64,000 bases of DNA from Agrocybe praecox (lineage: Eukaryota > Basidiomycota > Agaricomycetes > Agaricales > Agrocybaceae), in assembly GCA_964017145.1 (NCBI GenBank), contig OZ024844.1, positions 3,906,001 to 3,970,000 of the forward strand. Direction: 5' to 3'. The position numbers and the translations under genes are program-made. Under the pieces are notes generated by a model, which was not told the DNA's origin, did not search any database, and saw only the letters and a list, made by a program, of their open reading frames with translations. This document shows, one piece after another, positions 1 through 11,088 of the stretch. Position 1 is the stretch's first letter. The number at the start of each line of letters is the position of its first letter.

Positions 1-339
1 ACCTCCACCAGCTGAGGTGACAAAGCGAGAAAAGGAATAACTTGAGGCAGGACACACCGCACTTTGAGATACGCGCATACATGCAGCCAGAGCGAGCGAG
101 AGTCAGTCGTCGAGTGATTTAAGAGCCTAATAATAAGGAAAATACAGAATAAACCGTGTAGGAGAAAATTGAATTCGAGAGACTTGGGATAGGTAAAGCT
201 CAACCTCAAAAACCCAAGTCTTATATCAATGAGTTTTCTGAAAAGCTAACGAGTAGGAGGACAGGTAGAGAAACGGAGAAGGACGCAGTGGTATGGTTGT
301 ACGAAAATGGATCATGGGATGCAAAAAGTGTCTCTGTGC

Positions 340-488
340 GGAACTGGACTCATATATCCGGAGCTTGGAGTGAGACACAGGAGGACAGGAGCCGGGGAGG
401 CAGATGCAGATGCAAGCGCAGACCCTACAATATCAATATCTTGATCGAACGGCTACGAGAATAATCTTGAAGAGCGTCCGTTGCGCAT
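340..488 (-). pseudogene. Repeated N-terminal gene fragment, copy 1
   Basis: Read on the minus strand from an ATG at 488, this stretch encodes a short peptide with the pattern RLFS-x-P-x-DQDI-VGSALASASAS-PVLLCLTPSS. The same peptide is found on the plus strand near 9570-9715 and 48989-49130. This copy has an in-frame TAG just after RLFS and a short insertion (DIDI instead of DI). I do not recognise the parent gene. The three copies diverge abruptly after the TPSS region into different sequence, so it is a shuffled fragment, not a working gene. Confidence 0.5.
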
Positions 489-555
489 ATTCTCCGTTTG
501 CTGGTTCGTTCCACAAAAAATTATAACGCGGAAAAACCACTTCAGCGCATGGAGG

Positions 556-1182
556 ATGAACACAAGCTACTATATGCATCTCAACGATCAGATGCGTAAT
601 ATCATGACCGATGTGCAGCAAATCCCTCGGAGCTTCCCGCAGGGAAATATGCGTGCAGATATCATGGCTCGAGCTGCAGTATATTGCTTGTCATTTCTAT
701 GTGAAGCTCATGGCCCACGTACAGAATTCTCTGGACTTTTTCGGATTAGTCCGCGTCATAGGTTCATTAGGAAGGAAAATCCCTGGAAAGGGCGTCGACT
801 ATATAGGTGCAGACAAAACACACCAAGAAATCAGCTCGTAATTCGATGGAATGGACGCTACAGGCTTATGAGATTCCGGAATGCCGTCAAGAGTCCATAC
901 AACGAAGTTCCATTCACATGGATATACACCTTACGTGAATACAGCAAACATGCTATGACCGGGCATGGATTTATCGAGCCTCAGAACTGGACATTATACG
1001 TTTCTCTTCTCGACAAGCTACTCTATCTCCTTCCTTTGAGCGCACCGTACGACAAACTGATTGATCTGTGCAGTAACAAAGCATTTTTGTACATGTCAAT
1101 GATGTTCCCACGGGAAATTAGACGTGCACGGCTTGCTATTGCTACATATTTACGTAGGATATCGTCGATACAGACATCGTAG
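556..1182 (+). CDS. Hypothetical protein, unsupported by homologues in the window
   Basis: An open frame of about 208 codons from the first ATG; it stays open upstream to 481 without an ATG. The product is basic and rich in Arg, Tyr and Leu, with no signal peptide, membrane segment or motif I recognise. It lies convergent to WD40 gene A, about 130 bp past that gene's stop codon. No second copy occurs in the window although almost all neighbouring DNA is duplicated, so there is no conservation evidence. It could be a chance frame. Confidence 0.25.
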   Translation: MNTSYYMHLNDQMRNIMTDVQQIPRSFPQGNMRADIMARAAVYCLSFLCEAHGPRTEFSGLFRISPRHRFIRKENPWKGRRLYRCRQNTPRNQLVIRWNGRYRLMRFRNAVKSPYNEVPFTWIYTLREYSKHAMTGHGFIEPQNWTLYVSLLDKLLYLLPLSAPYDKLIDLCSNKAFLYMSMMFPREIRRARLAIATYLRRISSIQTS

Positions 1183-1310
1183 AGCAATAAAATCCCATTT
1201 CACATTCCTATACTATCAAATATACAGGCCTTATGTGCCGTTCCAAGCCGCGCATTGGTAGGCTCCTCCCAATGAGATTACCAAAATAAAAGTAAAAATA
1301 TTGCAATAAT

Positions 1311-4300
1311 CTACAGTTTTGACAAGGTGATATAATCTTCGATGTTCCACATGCGAATTGTTTTATCCGATGATGCAGACGCCACTCTATTTCCATCAGG
1401 AGAGAATGTAACGGAGCATACCCCAGCTGTATGACCACGAATTGGTTCTCCAATCTGCTGGTGTGTTTCCACATCCCATATCCTGATTGTGTTGTCATCG
1501 GATCCAGAAGTTAAAAGTGTGCCATCTGGACAGAAAGAGACAGAGTTGACACCACCTGCATGTCCTTTGAGAGGTTTACCAACTTGCTGATGAGTTTCGA
1601 CATCCCACAATCGGATTGTGTAGTCCAGCGAGCTCGAAATGATATGCTTGCCGTTTGGAGAGAATGACACAGATGATACCGGCCGCGTGTGTCCCTCCAG
1701 CGGCTTTCCAACCTGCTCTTCTGATACAGCGTTCCAGATGCGAATTGTTCTGTCACCTCCTGCAGAAGCAACAAGAGTTCCGTCTGGGGAATATGCAACA
1801 GAATAGACGCCACCATTGTGATCAGTCAATGGCTGGCTAACCTGCATGCCTGTTTCTACATCCCAGAAGCAAAAAGTTCTGTCCCAGGAGCCAGAAACAA
1901 CTCGCTTTCTATCAGGAGAAAAGGCAACACTTGCGACCGCGCTAGTATGCCCTTTCCATGGCTTGCCCACTTGTATCCGAGTCTCAAGATCCCAGAGTAT
2001 GAGGGTATTGTCCTCAGACCCAGAGATGATGTACTTTCCATCTGGTGAAATGGTAATGGAGAAGACAAAGTATGTATGGCCACGTAAAGGATCTCCAACC
2101 TGCGAACCCGTATGCGCGTCCCATAAGTGGATGGTATTATCAGTGGACCCAGATACAAGGATATCTCCAGTTGGACTAAATGCAATGGTGGTGAATATTG
2201 CCCCGCCATGCACCATAAATTTGAGTATAGCTTATCGTGATGGAATCAGGTTTGTATATCCTCGATGGTTAATCTGATGACTTACGACATGTTAGATAAT
2301 TCGATGCAAATTTGATGCCTATCTCCCGAAGATCCTCGCGGGAGCAGACATCCACAAATAGATCGCGGAGGTGAGTCAATGAGACGAGGTGGATACCGGA
2401 GGCGTACTCCAATGCTTCCATGGTGGATCGCATGATTTGCGCTCTGTCTTCAGTATCTTTCCTCTTTAATAGGTCTATGGCCGCGTCATACACAACCTGT
2501 CTTCCGCATTCTGAACAACAAATTAGTTTCTAAACAGATGGCAACGTTAATAACATACCGTTGCATCCATACTGTCGTATTAAATCCAGGGATACATGAT
2601 TTCCAGCGTGATCTCCACACAGAAGGCTTTCCACGGCAGAGTATAACGCAGCGCGCAGACCACATCCTTCTTCGGTGGACAGACCCAATTTATTGATACG
2701 CGTAACAGCAAGGAAAAGTTCAATTTGATGTTTGATAGAGAATGGCATAGTCGAAAATGTGCCGCTTTTCAATACGGCCACTGACACCTCATAAATAGCG
2801 CGTTTCCCATTTTCTAAAATTGGAGTGTCAGTTTCGCATGTTAGAATAGTCAATATTCTTAACTCACTCCAAGTTGCGAGTCTCTCCAGTTGCGCAGTTA
2901 TTGATCTATTGTTATCAACGACTAGACGGTGAAAATGCCGTTCAACAGTCTTGCATATTTCTTCATGTAGGTTGAGCCCTGTAGTTATCTCCCCCAGAAC
3001 CGGGTAGTACGAATCGTCGAGGCAAAGATTTCCGAGCACCCCTTTCTCCAACGCATTCATGGTGGTCTCGTATACAGCCTGCCTGCCTGCCTCTGTTTGG
3101 AAACTTGTTAGTACGAATGGGCCTTAAACGAGGTTGAATGAAATATATACTCCACGTAGTGATTTCCCTCAATATGTTCAGCATCGTATCTCGTTTGGTC
3201 TCCTCATTTAGGAATATCCGAATGACGTGTATGATATGTGAGTCTAGATCCATCTCCAGCCAGTGACTAAGCTTTTCCGAGGTGTTCAGATCTTTCCAAA
3301 ACGCGACGTGGTCGCCTGTGAGATCCGAGAAGCGCGCTTTTGGTATATATGTTGTCCCGAGACCGCCAGACAATATGAGTGAGCTGTGAATCTTTTGTCC
3401 AGGTTGAATGACCCGACCCGCGCCAAAATGTGGCCTGAAACTAGTTAGTGCGAGACTGAGACCATCAAAAATAATGGTTCGCACATGTATGTTTCATGAT
3501 GACGGCCATTGTTCCCTATGAATGTAAGTCGTTTGAACGGCATCCATTCCATTGGTTTCCAAGCCCCTGTCAGCGATTCCTTCACCTCGGTTTGCTCGTT
3601 TGACGATAGTTCACGGGGGAATGTCGATTTTATGCGAAGTCCAACTGCCACGGCTTCAAGCACCATCCATCGTAAAGGTGGTCTGCTGCGGTCCATTCCA
3701 ACGTTTTGAACGTTGCCACCACCACTGAGATGTCATGACGAGTTACTTGAGAAATATCAATATCGCGAGAAAATAAATGATACCCACATGTCCGAATGAG
3801 TTCCAGCAAACCAAACTTCTAATGTTTGGGGTTTCGTGCGTTTCCCGTCAGGATCCAGGGCTCTCATTTCTTCTGGTTCACTGGGAGGGGGCATTTCTTG
3901 TGATAAAGATGGACTTGGGGGAACATTATCCCAGCGGATAAGGAGGTAGTCTTCGATAAGGAGGGATATAATTCGAACGGCATAATATAGGATAATAAAA
4001 TTACATAGGTCTGTGGGGAAGCCCAAGAAGCCATTTTGCGGATCAACGTCAGACAGTGAGCCAAGTAGATAGTCGAATAGCAGGAGGGAGAGAATTCCAA
4101 TAGTATCCTGCAGATCCGTGGATAACCAATCAGGTCTGAAACGGATACCGGGAGCAGACGAATTACGCTGTAGGTACTCGGACGACCCACCATAGGCGTA
4201 TTCAGGGAGGAACTTTACCCTTCTCTCGTCAAGGGCCAAAGCATGTCGAAAGTAACAAACGTGCTTCATTCCGTCGATCGTCCCGGGAAGCATGTGCTGT

Positions 4301-5245
4301 CCCCGCATAATTCCAATGGACGACACAGTATCCCTGTTTAATATATATATTCAGTCTGATGAGTACCTCATATCACTGACGAGGACGTACCATGCTCCGA
4401 CAAAGTGAACCTTGACATCTGCATGACAAAAAGCGCTCTTGAAGCGAGCGGCCATTGTGGTCTTCTGCCCTGACGCTGACCCGACCTGATCGACCATTGC
4501 ATCACCAGATTTTGGATCAGCATAGAGTTCGTACGCGCTGCAATATAGAATTAGTTTGACCTAACCCGTTTGGACGAACAGACGCGTACAACGGAATCTG
4601 CATCTCGTTACCCTTGTGTATCAAGCCAACCTTTGAGAATAAAATTGAGGCACAGATCGGGAAATAGTGGATCAAAAATCTACCTTTTCAATCATTGCGG
4701 CCAAGACTCGAACCTGGAATGCGCCACGAGAGAACCCTATATCTCATTAAATGGTTTGTAATGTGCAAGAAAGCCCTTCACGCACCAAATAGAAAAATAC
4801 AGTCTCCATCCTGATAATTATCGGACAACCACCGATATGCACCCATTACCGTCCTTTCGAACTCCCTACGTTTTCAATTAACACGGGTACATAGATCAGT
4901 GATAGGTTGAACCTCACCAAGCAATCGCCAAATCAATTTTATGATAAAGGACCTTCTTGAGGTAACTAAGTGATGTCCACGATGGCCGAGCGTAGGTCCC
5001 AATCCCACTATTGTACCAGCACAATTGGTTATCTGATGTTCGTTTCCCAACGAGATTATATGATTCGATGACGTTCGTGTTCTGATATATGCAGTCAGTC
5101 CCATTATTGGTACGCAGACAGGTCATGGACGTACCCTCTCGCCATACTGATTTCCAGTTCCGTCAAGGTCGACTATGAGATTTCTCCCTCCTGGCTTGTG
5201 TTGACAAGAACAGTAAGTGACCTCGTTTGGCGGTACTTCAGACAT
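1311..5245 (-). CDS. Gene A: Tle1-like (DUF2235) hydrolase - WD40 propeller fusion, long subtype
   Basis: About twelve exons, start ATG at 5245, stop at 1311-1313, roughly 1,130 aa. The first exon carries a DLDGTGN motif; exons 2-4 give NTNVIE, SGIGTYARPSW and the GFSRGA elbow (Ser codon 4729-4731). The acid (AWDTVSS) and histidine (GTHSDM-GGG) follow at about 4310 and 3785. This is the Ser-Asp-His layout of DUF2235 alpha/beta-hydrolases, a family that includes bacterial Tle1 phospholipases. Between the Asp and His blocks lies an extra ~110 residues with hydrophobic stretches, shared only with gene D. Next come four helical repeats (G-x-R-x3-Y-x3-M-x2-L), then seven WD40 repeats in one exon (1311-2230). 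A TATA-like motif lies near 5273-5280. All splice junctions I checked keep frame, so the gene appears intact. Substrate unknown; a cytosolic recognition-plus-lipase role is inference. Confidence 0.85.
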
Positions 5246-5960
5246 ATTTGGATATGAAAGAGAGAGGGAAATGTTTTTATGTCTGGTAACTCATGGGCGC
5301 CTTCGGTATCTTTGAAGACCTCAGACGTCCACAGTAAATGAGGCGTCTCTGAAATGAAGTATCTCACTTATAGCATTCTTTTTACATACATCATGGAAGG
5401 GTTTGCAATGCTTTCAGCGCAGCCAGCACAGCCAACAGCACAGCCGGTGTAGCCAGCAGCACAGCCAGCAGGTCGATAATTATCATAGCAGCAGTTGACC
5501 GAAGATTGTTATATACAATACTCAATACTGAAATAGATACACATTTAACTTACTACTAGACCGGAGTGTAATTAATTCAGCGCCGGCAAGTGTTCAGCGC
5601 CCATGTTCTGCAACCATCGCCATCGGTCAAAATAAGCCCACTGCAGTGTGGAACTCAGAACAGAAAGTCGGATGTACATAGCTCAGTATGCATTACTCAG
5701 CATGCACGTTTAAAAAACCAATCTGCTCATTTTCTTGACTCGTGTACACAGATACAAGAATACGACAACATCCTTCGCTCGCACCACTAGGCCTACGATC
5801 AGTCAAGCAAGGGCGTCGTCAAACAAGGTCGTTGCCATAGCAAAACACGCACTGACGGTATCACCATTACCAGAAAAACAGATGGCTTGATAAAGAACTG
5901 TCCGGTCAATGGCCGACCTGAAAGACAGAAGAAGGGATCTCAGTCATAACCGAATAATCG
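5246..5960. other. Intergenic spacer upstream of gene A, with a CAGC-rich short tandem repeat
   Basis: No convincing gene. Positions about 5411-5470 are an imperfect tandem repeat of a CAGCCAGCA-type unit. The rest matches the spacer upstream of gene D (44356-45540), but that spacer has about 500 bp of extra sequence at the place where this one has the CAGC repeat. Confidence 0.6.
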
Positions 5961-6834
5961 ATCATCCTCCGGCATCTAACACCCCCTCTAACAGCTTCCG
6001 TCCTTGCTTTTTTGTCCACCCAATCAGCTCCAGCACCGTCTTACCAGCCCGACTGAGCACACCATACACCGGCATCCGCGCACCTCCCTCGTCCCTCGAG
6101 CGTTTCTGCAGCTCGTCGCAAAGCCTTCACGTTCGAATCGAGAAGATCCACACCAACACCATGTGGATCTCCCCACCCTCCGTCATCCGAGCATGCTTTT
6201 CCAGCAGTGACGGTATAACCGACGCGTCGTGGAACGGAGGTGAGGATAAATTTCCAGATAAATTTCCAGAGGATTGTTTAGCTGCTAGAGGATCCAAACC
6301 CGGATCATCCATCCTCGCTGACGATGATGATGGGCCACTAAGAAGGGCTTTTGGGAATATCCCCTCCAACGCGCGCTGGCAGTCTCCACTGCACCACCAC
6401 AATCTCCCGTTTTCAGACGTTCCAGTGCACGATTGGTGTGAAGTGGAACGAGCAAGAGATGGCCCTTGAGTAACGCGTTGATGGTGCATCTGCGGCGGCA
6501 GCGTCCTGCCCGACTTTGAACTTCTGGGTCCGTACATTTTATCTTTTTGGGCCTGAGCGACGGCTGAAGGAGATGCGGTGATCAACGAGCGTGCTGGTTC
6601 GACAGATGCTTGAGCTACGAGCCGTGGGGATATTTTGCGAAAATGTGGATGGGCTAGAGGCAATTCGACGAAGAGAGCGAGCTGGCGGTTAGGAGGTGAA
6701 TGAGAAGGAAGATCTGTTGGGAACAAGTCGGTTTCAACCTCGACTCTTCGACTTTGATCGGTGTTTGCTGCTGTGGTCGACCGGTCTTCGTCGTTGCTGC
6801 TGCTGTCTATGTCGTTTAGGCTCCTTATGACCAC
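5960..6834 (-). pseudogene. TPR-like gene remnant (minus-strand copy)
   Basis: An open frame on the minus strand (6834-6127) begins with a Ser/Asp-rich, low-complexity region and a conserved block (RLVAQA...RSLITASPSA). It then reads a frame-shifted version of a tetratricopeptide unit. The homologous segment at 45955-46176 shows the correct frame with NRAMARLKTGDYGGALEDC, a typical TPR helix pair. Here the frame is shifted around 6370-6430, so the TPR is read out of frame. The gene follows a GT31 remnant in the same orientation, as at 45.6-47.2 kb. The parent could be any TPR cofactor; I cannot assign it. Confidence 0.55.
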
Positions 6835-6867
6835 AAAAACACCCCAGCCAGCCAGCTAATTACTCTC

Positions 6868-7600
6868 GAGAACCAGGAAAAGATGTCCAAGTCGAGCGCC
6901 ATTGAGTTGTCGTATTCCGACGGGGTGACTTCTGCTGTCTATCATAACATTGGGTGAGAGGAGAAATAGAGTTGAGAAGGAAAGGTACGCACCCAATTAA
7001 CCTCTTCTCCGATATCCGTTCTGGAATATCCGGTACATCCTCGAGAATCTTGATATCTCCAAACTCTTTCACCTCCTCCTTCAGCTTCGCCCTCGCCTCC
7101 TTACTCTCACTCCGCCCGCATCCGATTCCCGGCCCACAAAAAACCTCTCCGTTAGCTTCATATACTGCCTCGGCATCCTCATCAATAGCGCCTCTCAGCC
7201 TCGAACTCGTCTTTGTGGCTCATGATCGCGTGGGGGATCACAACTGGCAAAGGCGGCGGCGGCGAGTCGAAGTACGAGGATTTCATCTCTTGAAATTAAA
7301 CACGTCTGAAGGCCAATCATATTTCCTCAGTTCGTCTTCGTCTGCTTTTATTGATGAAGAGGAGGAAGAGCGCGCGTGGGAGAAGAGGTACAGCAGGACG
7401 TGAATGACGAGGCCGAGGAGGAAGGGCCGGAAGAAGGGCATTGTGGTTAGGCGTCGCTTGAGAGGAGAGCTGCTAGCATATAAAGTGCTGTAGTATGTTC
7501 TTCCGTGGTCGTTGTTCGCTTCAGCGTTTGAATCAGTGGAGAGAGCAGAGTATTGCCCAGCGCGCGGGGCGTTGCCGCGTTCTGCGGTGGGGGTTGTGGG
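6868..7600 (-). pseudogene. GT31 galactosyltransferase-like pseudogene, N-terminal half
   Basis: The minus strand reads a short cytoplasmic tail (GQYSAL...AEANN), a membrane anchor (PFFRPFLLGLVIHVLLYLFS), a Ser/acidic stem and KYDWPSDVF, then hits TGA at about 7285. After a one-base shift the frame resumes with SPPPPLPVV and continues to EVKEFGDIKILEDVPDIPERISEKR, the GT31 block that follows the RR-x-ALRE motif. The same frameshift and TGA are present in the copy at 46.5-47.2 kb, so it was broken before the segment duplicated. The catalytic half is missing. Confidence 0.7.
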
Positions 7601-8550
7601 TGCGCATTAAGTTTTTTGTTTTGTTTTGTACCTAAGTAGCACGGAGGGAGCATATTCGACTTCCCATTTAACGTGGGTGGTATCACAGTACCAAGAGTCC
7701 TTCCAGTGAAAAGTAAATGCTCTCGAGTGGTGGTGGCTGACAGCGTTCGAAAATACGCCAAAGAATTTGATTGTCCCCAGCCGGTGTATATATGAGGTGT
7801 TGTAAGTGCATGCACGGGTACAAAACATGGGCAGACAAGGTTTGAGATTCATGAGGAAAAGTTGTTCATGACGGTCGTCGTTCAAGTTGCGGAGAAGAAT
7901 GGAAAGAGTCTAGGCTCAGGTCGCCGGGGACCGGGACCGGGTATGTAACTCCGCTTTTTTTTTGTGATTATCTTATCTTATCTATTTCAAAATAGCACAG
8001 GCGGGAAAGGATGTACTTCGCTCACGAGCATACAGCACTCGGAGAGGCAATATCTATTATCGACACCATCTACAAGATTGGCACGAGACATGCCCATCCG
8101 ACTCTAGAGTGGAGGCTGAAACGGTTCGCCGTTGGGGGACAATCAATTGTTGACGCGATGTTTGGGACGCAGGATCCGTGCCGGCGTTCCGGGCATCGCC
8201 ACATAGACCAAATTTGGGGTGTCATCATTTTCATTTTTAACCACATTCTGGCCTGTTTCTCGATGTGATGTTCGCTGGGTTATAGACGCGTCGTTGGGTA
8301 TGGGCTTGGGTAGGACGGAAAATAGGTGAATGTGCGGGATTTCGCTTGCTGAGCTACGCATACACAAGGCTCTGTCCAACTTCGACCTCGTCTTGTCAAC
8401 CCAACTCTGCTGGTTCAGCCGTCCGCCCAACCTATACCCATCCACCATTGTGATTCGATTAGGCGCACCGAATGACCCTCGAACTCAAGCTTGTTTGCGT
8501 ACTCACCTCGCTCTCTTCTATTCATAGCACTCAATCCCCAGCTCTGCTTA
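7601..8550. other. Spacer with relics of the divergent small ORF
   Basis: The plus strand near 7725-7790 encodes VVADSVRKYAKEFDCPQPV, a relic of the ~70-aa ORF that is intact at 23055-23264 and 34524-34736. It lies head to head with the GT31 remnant on the minus strand, the arrangement of the better-preserved copies. An 85-codon frame at 8011-8268 has a degraded homologue at about 47650-47840 that contains stops, so I do not call it a gene. Otherwise nothing is seen. Confidence 0.45.
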
Positions 8551-9130
8551 TCCCCGCCAACTCTCCTCGCACCCCCATGTTTCAAATCTCTACGCTCAGA
8601 GCTACGCGCTCCTTCTTTCGTTACCACTGTATCATACCCTCCGTCCGTTCCTCCTCTGCATCGTCACTCTCGTTGTCCTCCACCTCTTCTCCTAAGCGCG
8701 CTCTTCCTCGCAATTAATCAAAGCAGACGAAGACAACCTGAGCGACTACCATTGGCCTTCGGACGCGTTCGTTTTTACAGAGAGTAAGCGGTGGTACCTC
8801 GCCTCGTACTCAGGCGCAGAGAAGACGACTTCGAGCGCCGGCATGCGCGAAGATGCGATGTTGGGGGCTGTCCCGGCGGGGTATGTGAAACACACGTATA
8901 GGTTTTCGTGGACGCGGTGCGAAGGGTGTATTATTCCTGCCTACGAATGTGAAGCTGAAGATGGAGGTGAAGGAATTTTGGGATGTAGTGGTGTTGGATG
9001 ACGTTCCTGACATTCGAGAGCGGATATTGAAGAAGTGGTTTTGGTCTGTTAAATGGGTGCGTACCTTTATGTTATTTCCTATTTCCACAAAGTGATCGAA
9101 ACGCTCTCCATATCACTTATAGATAGCAGA
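8550..9130 (+). pseudogene. GT31-like pseudogene, N-terminal half (plus-strand copy)
   Basis: Scattered frames match the GT31 N-terminal half: acidic stem plus YHWPSDAF, the ERRHA region, GYVKHTYRF, then the block before the first intron. The donor context TGGGTGCGTACC and intron sequence are conserved around 9053-9120. Several frameshifts separate these pieces and the membrane anchor is disrupted. The parallel copy at 48260-48780 still has a readable anchor. Non-functional. Confidence 0.6.
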
Positions 9131-9557
9131 GGTTCCCCCATCGGAAGATGACTACTCCATGACGCGCGACTCCGACACGTTCTGTCGGTTCTCGGTGCTC
9201 ATCCAGCGCCTGCAGTACGTATACATGTTGTAAGCATGCGGGACCATCACAAGGCTTGGGCTGCAAGTCGTGATGAATGGGAGGCAGTGTGACGAAGAGA
9301 TAGAGGTGGAGGTGAGTCAATTTCAACCCCTCGTTTGCTGGTCGCCGCTGCTGTTGATGACGTCGTCCAGGCCCCTCATGATCACGTCATGATGACCCCA
9401 AGAAAACAACCAATCATCCCACTCCCCCCCCCTCTCAATGCCCTCATCCGATGCACCCCGTCGGCACATCCTCCCAATGATGATAAGCTCTGTGCGAGCT
9501 GTCCGGGACATGTCGTACTACCAGGCTTGTTGACGTTGACCACCGCATCTCCTCTGC

Positions 9558-9715
9558 CATCACTCGACTATGCCCAACGGAAGCCCTTCAAAGTTATTCT
9601 CGCAGCCGCCCGATCAAGATATTGTAGGGTTTGCACTCGCATCTGCATCTGAATCTTCCTCCACGCCTCCTGTCCTCCTGTGTCTCACTCCCAGCTCCGG
9701 ATATATGGGTCCGGT
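9558..9715 (+). pseudogene. Repeated N-terminal gene fragment, copy 2
   Basis: From an ATG at about 9570 the frame reads MPNGSPSKLFSQPPDQDI then VGFALASASES and LLCLTPSSGYMGPV. This matches 340-488 (minus) and 48989-49130 (plus). After GPV it fuses directly to GT31-like sequence, while the 49-kb copy fuses to TPR-like sequence. The parent gene is unknown. Confidence 0.5.
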
Positions 9716-10445
9716 TCCGCGCAGAGGCATGCGCTGAGAGGCGACGTTGAGGGGTGTGAAAGGTATATGAATTTGACGTATAGGTTCTTCGTTGGGCGGG
9801 ATGAGGGTGATGTGTGGAGGAATACGAGAGGCAGGCCGGAAGAGGAGGGAGTGAGGGAGTTTGGGGATTTGGTAGGAAGAGCGTGCATCATTCGTGGTTT
9901 CCGGTTTGCGAATGTGACGGAGGATGGGGATAGGGATAAGGCGTTGGAAGATCCCCATGTCATGGCACCGTGGTTCAAGTACCCAGTTGGGAGTGGGCAT
10001 CTATTAAGGTGCTTGTTTCTTTCTTTTCGATGTACGTGTATTCCTAATATTCGTCAAATATCTTTCAGCTCAAACCTCACTGCAATACTGATCGATGAAC
10101 CTCGACCCACCCATCCCACACCACATCCACTACCCCTCCGACGACGTAATGATCCGAATATGGGACTAGCTACACCGCTCCGTGCACGCCCTGCTCAACG
10201 GAAACGTCAACGGGAAGCTGGCATACCAGACAGACGACCCAGGAGGCCTGATGAGACGCGCCCGGTGTATAAAGTGCAGTGCGCTCCGCCTTATTCTGCA
10301 CCCCAGATTGATTCGCTGTGGGATGAAGGATGCACCGACTGCGCGGGATACGGCGGTACATCGGAAGAGTGGGATGGAGATGAGGGCGTTTAGGAAGAGG
10401 GATGAGGTCAGGGTGATTGGGGCTTTTTTGTTTCCTTTGGGTTAG
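9715..10445 (+). pseudogene. GT31-like pseudogene with internal deletion
   Basis: An open frame (9680-10393) runs through QRHALRGDVEG and NLTYRFFVGRDEGD, reaches REFGDL, then jumps to HHSWF-like and LEDPHVMAPWFKYPVGSGHLL. The ~130 residues that should hold the first intron and the DxD metal-binding motif are deleted. After the second intron position come SNLTAIL and a frame-shifted copy of the C-terminal DDV block and DSLWDEG. The frame is open but lacks catalytic residues, so it is a remnant. Confidence 0.65.
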
Positions 10446-11088
10446 CATGAAGACGACGTCACCAATAGCAGAAGGAAACGCCAATCAAGTCGGCTGGTGC
10501 ACCTCCCACTCCTCTCCCTTCTGTAATCCATCGACTTATTCTCGACCTCCTCAAAACCACCACCATGATCAAACCGTCTCCAGATCATCCACATCTTTGT
10601 CAAATACCCGCATATCTCCCTCGCAACTTGCAACCCAAGCACTCGTGGTATCACCACGCTCGGTGATCACTACATCGCCCACTGCCCTCGCAAAACATAA
10701 CATGTACGGAACGCTGAAATTGAAACTAGGGCGGCATGCAGCAGCAGCCGACGCGCACAGTTGCTTCGTCAATGCGCTGGCCAAGGGAAATCTCCTGCTC
10801 GTTCCAGCATGTTTGAAAATGGGAGATTATGGTGGTGTACTACAGGACTGCCAGCACGCGTTGGGTTGGAGGGGTTCTTCTGATAGGTTGTTTTTTGTGG
10901 CTCATCGGCACCGTCAGCGAACACGGACGACCCTGGTTTGGACACTCTGGGCCTTTGGAAATTCACCTCCGGCTGCGTTCCTCGAAGCATCGGTTATACC
11001 TCTGAACCTCGTCCACCGAAGAGTTGGTAGCGCCGTCATCACCTCACGGCGGCTAGGCAGGCCAAACGAGATGAATGGGAAACGATAG
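10440..11088 (+). pseudogene. TPR-like gene remnant (plus-strand copy near B)
   Basis: An open frame of over 200 codons starts just past the GT31 remnant. It contains SQLATQALVVSPRSVITTSP, AAAADAHSCFVNALAKGNLLLV and KMGDYGGVLQDCQHAL. The last matches the second helix of a TPR (compare LKTGDYGGALEDCQRAL at 46 kb), but the first helix (NRAMAR) is lost. Homologous frames sit at 27.2-27.8, 38.5-39.2 and 49.1-49.7 kb, each with different stops and small indels. I treat all four as decayed copies. Confidence 0.5.

Noticed and set aside
1655..2277. Plus-strand frames across the WD40 exons (also 12494-13376, 29238-29632, 40552-40942, 51090-51480)
   Set aside because: They are antisense shadows of the repetitive WD40 coding strand and share no start or stop between copies beyond what the repeats impose.
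4693..4725. tRNA-like T-arm (GGTTCGAGTCxTGGC on the minus strand, also near 43812)
   Set aside because: It lies inside the coding exon for GFSRGAFQVRVLAAM of genes A and D and has no acceptor partner, D-arm or anticodon arm around it.
1311..5245. Bacterial origin (type VI secretion effector) because of the Tle1-like domain
   Set aside because: The genes have ten or more spliceosomal introns and a eukaryotic WD40 fusion; DUF2235 is widespread in fungi. No sign of recent transfer.
5411..5475. CRISPR-like array in the CAGC repeat
   Set aside because: Units are about 9 bp without unique spacers, in a eukaryotic context.
9680..10393. 237-aa open frame as a working glycosyltransferase
   Set aside because: The frame is open but the region with the DxD motif is deleted and the C-terminal part is read out of frame.
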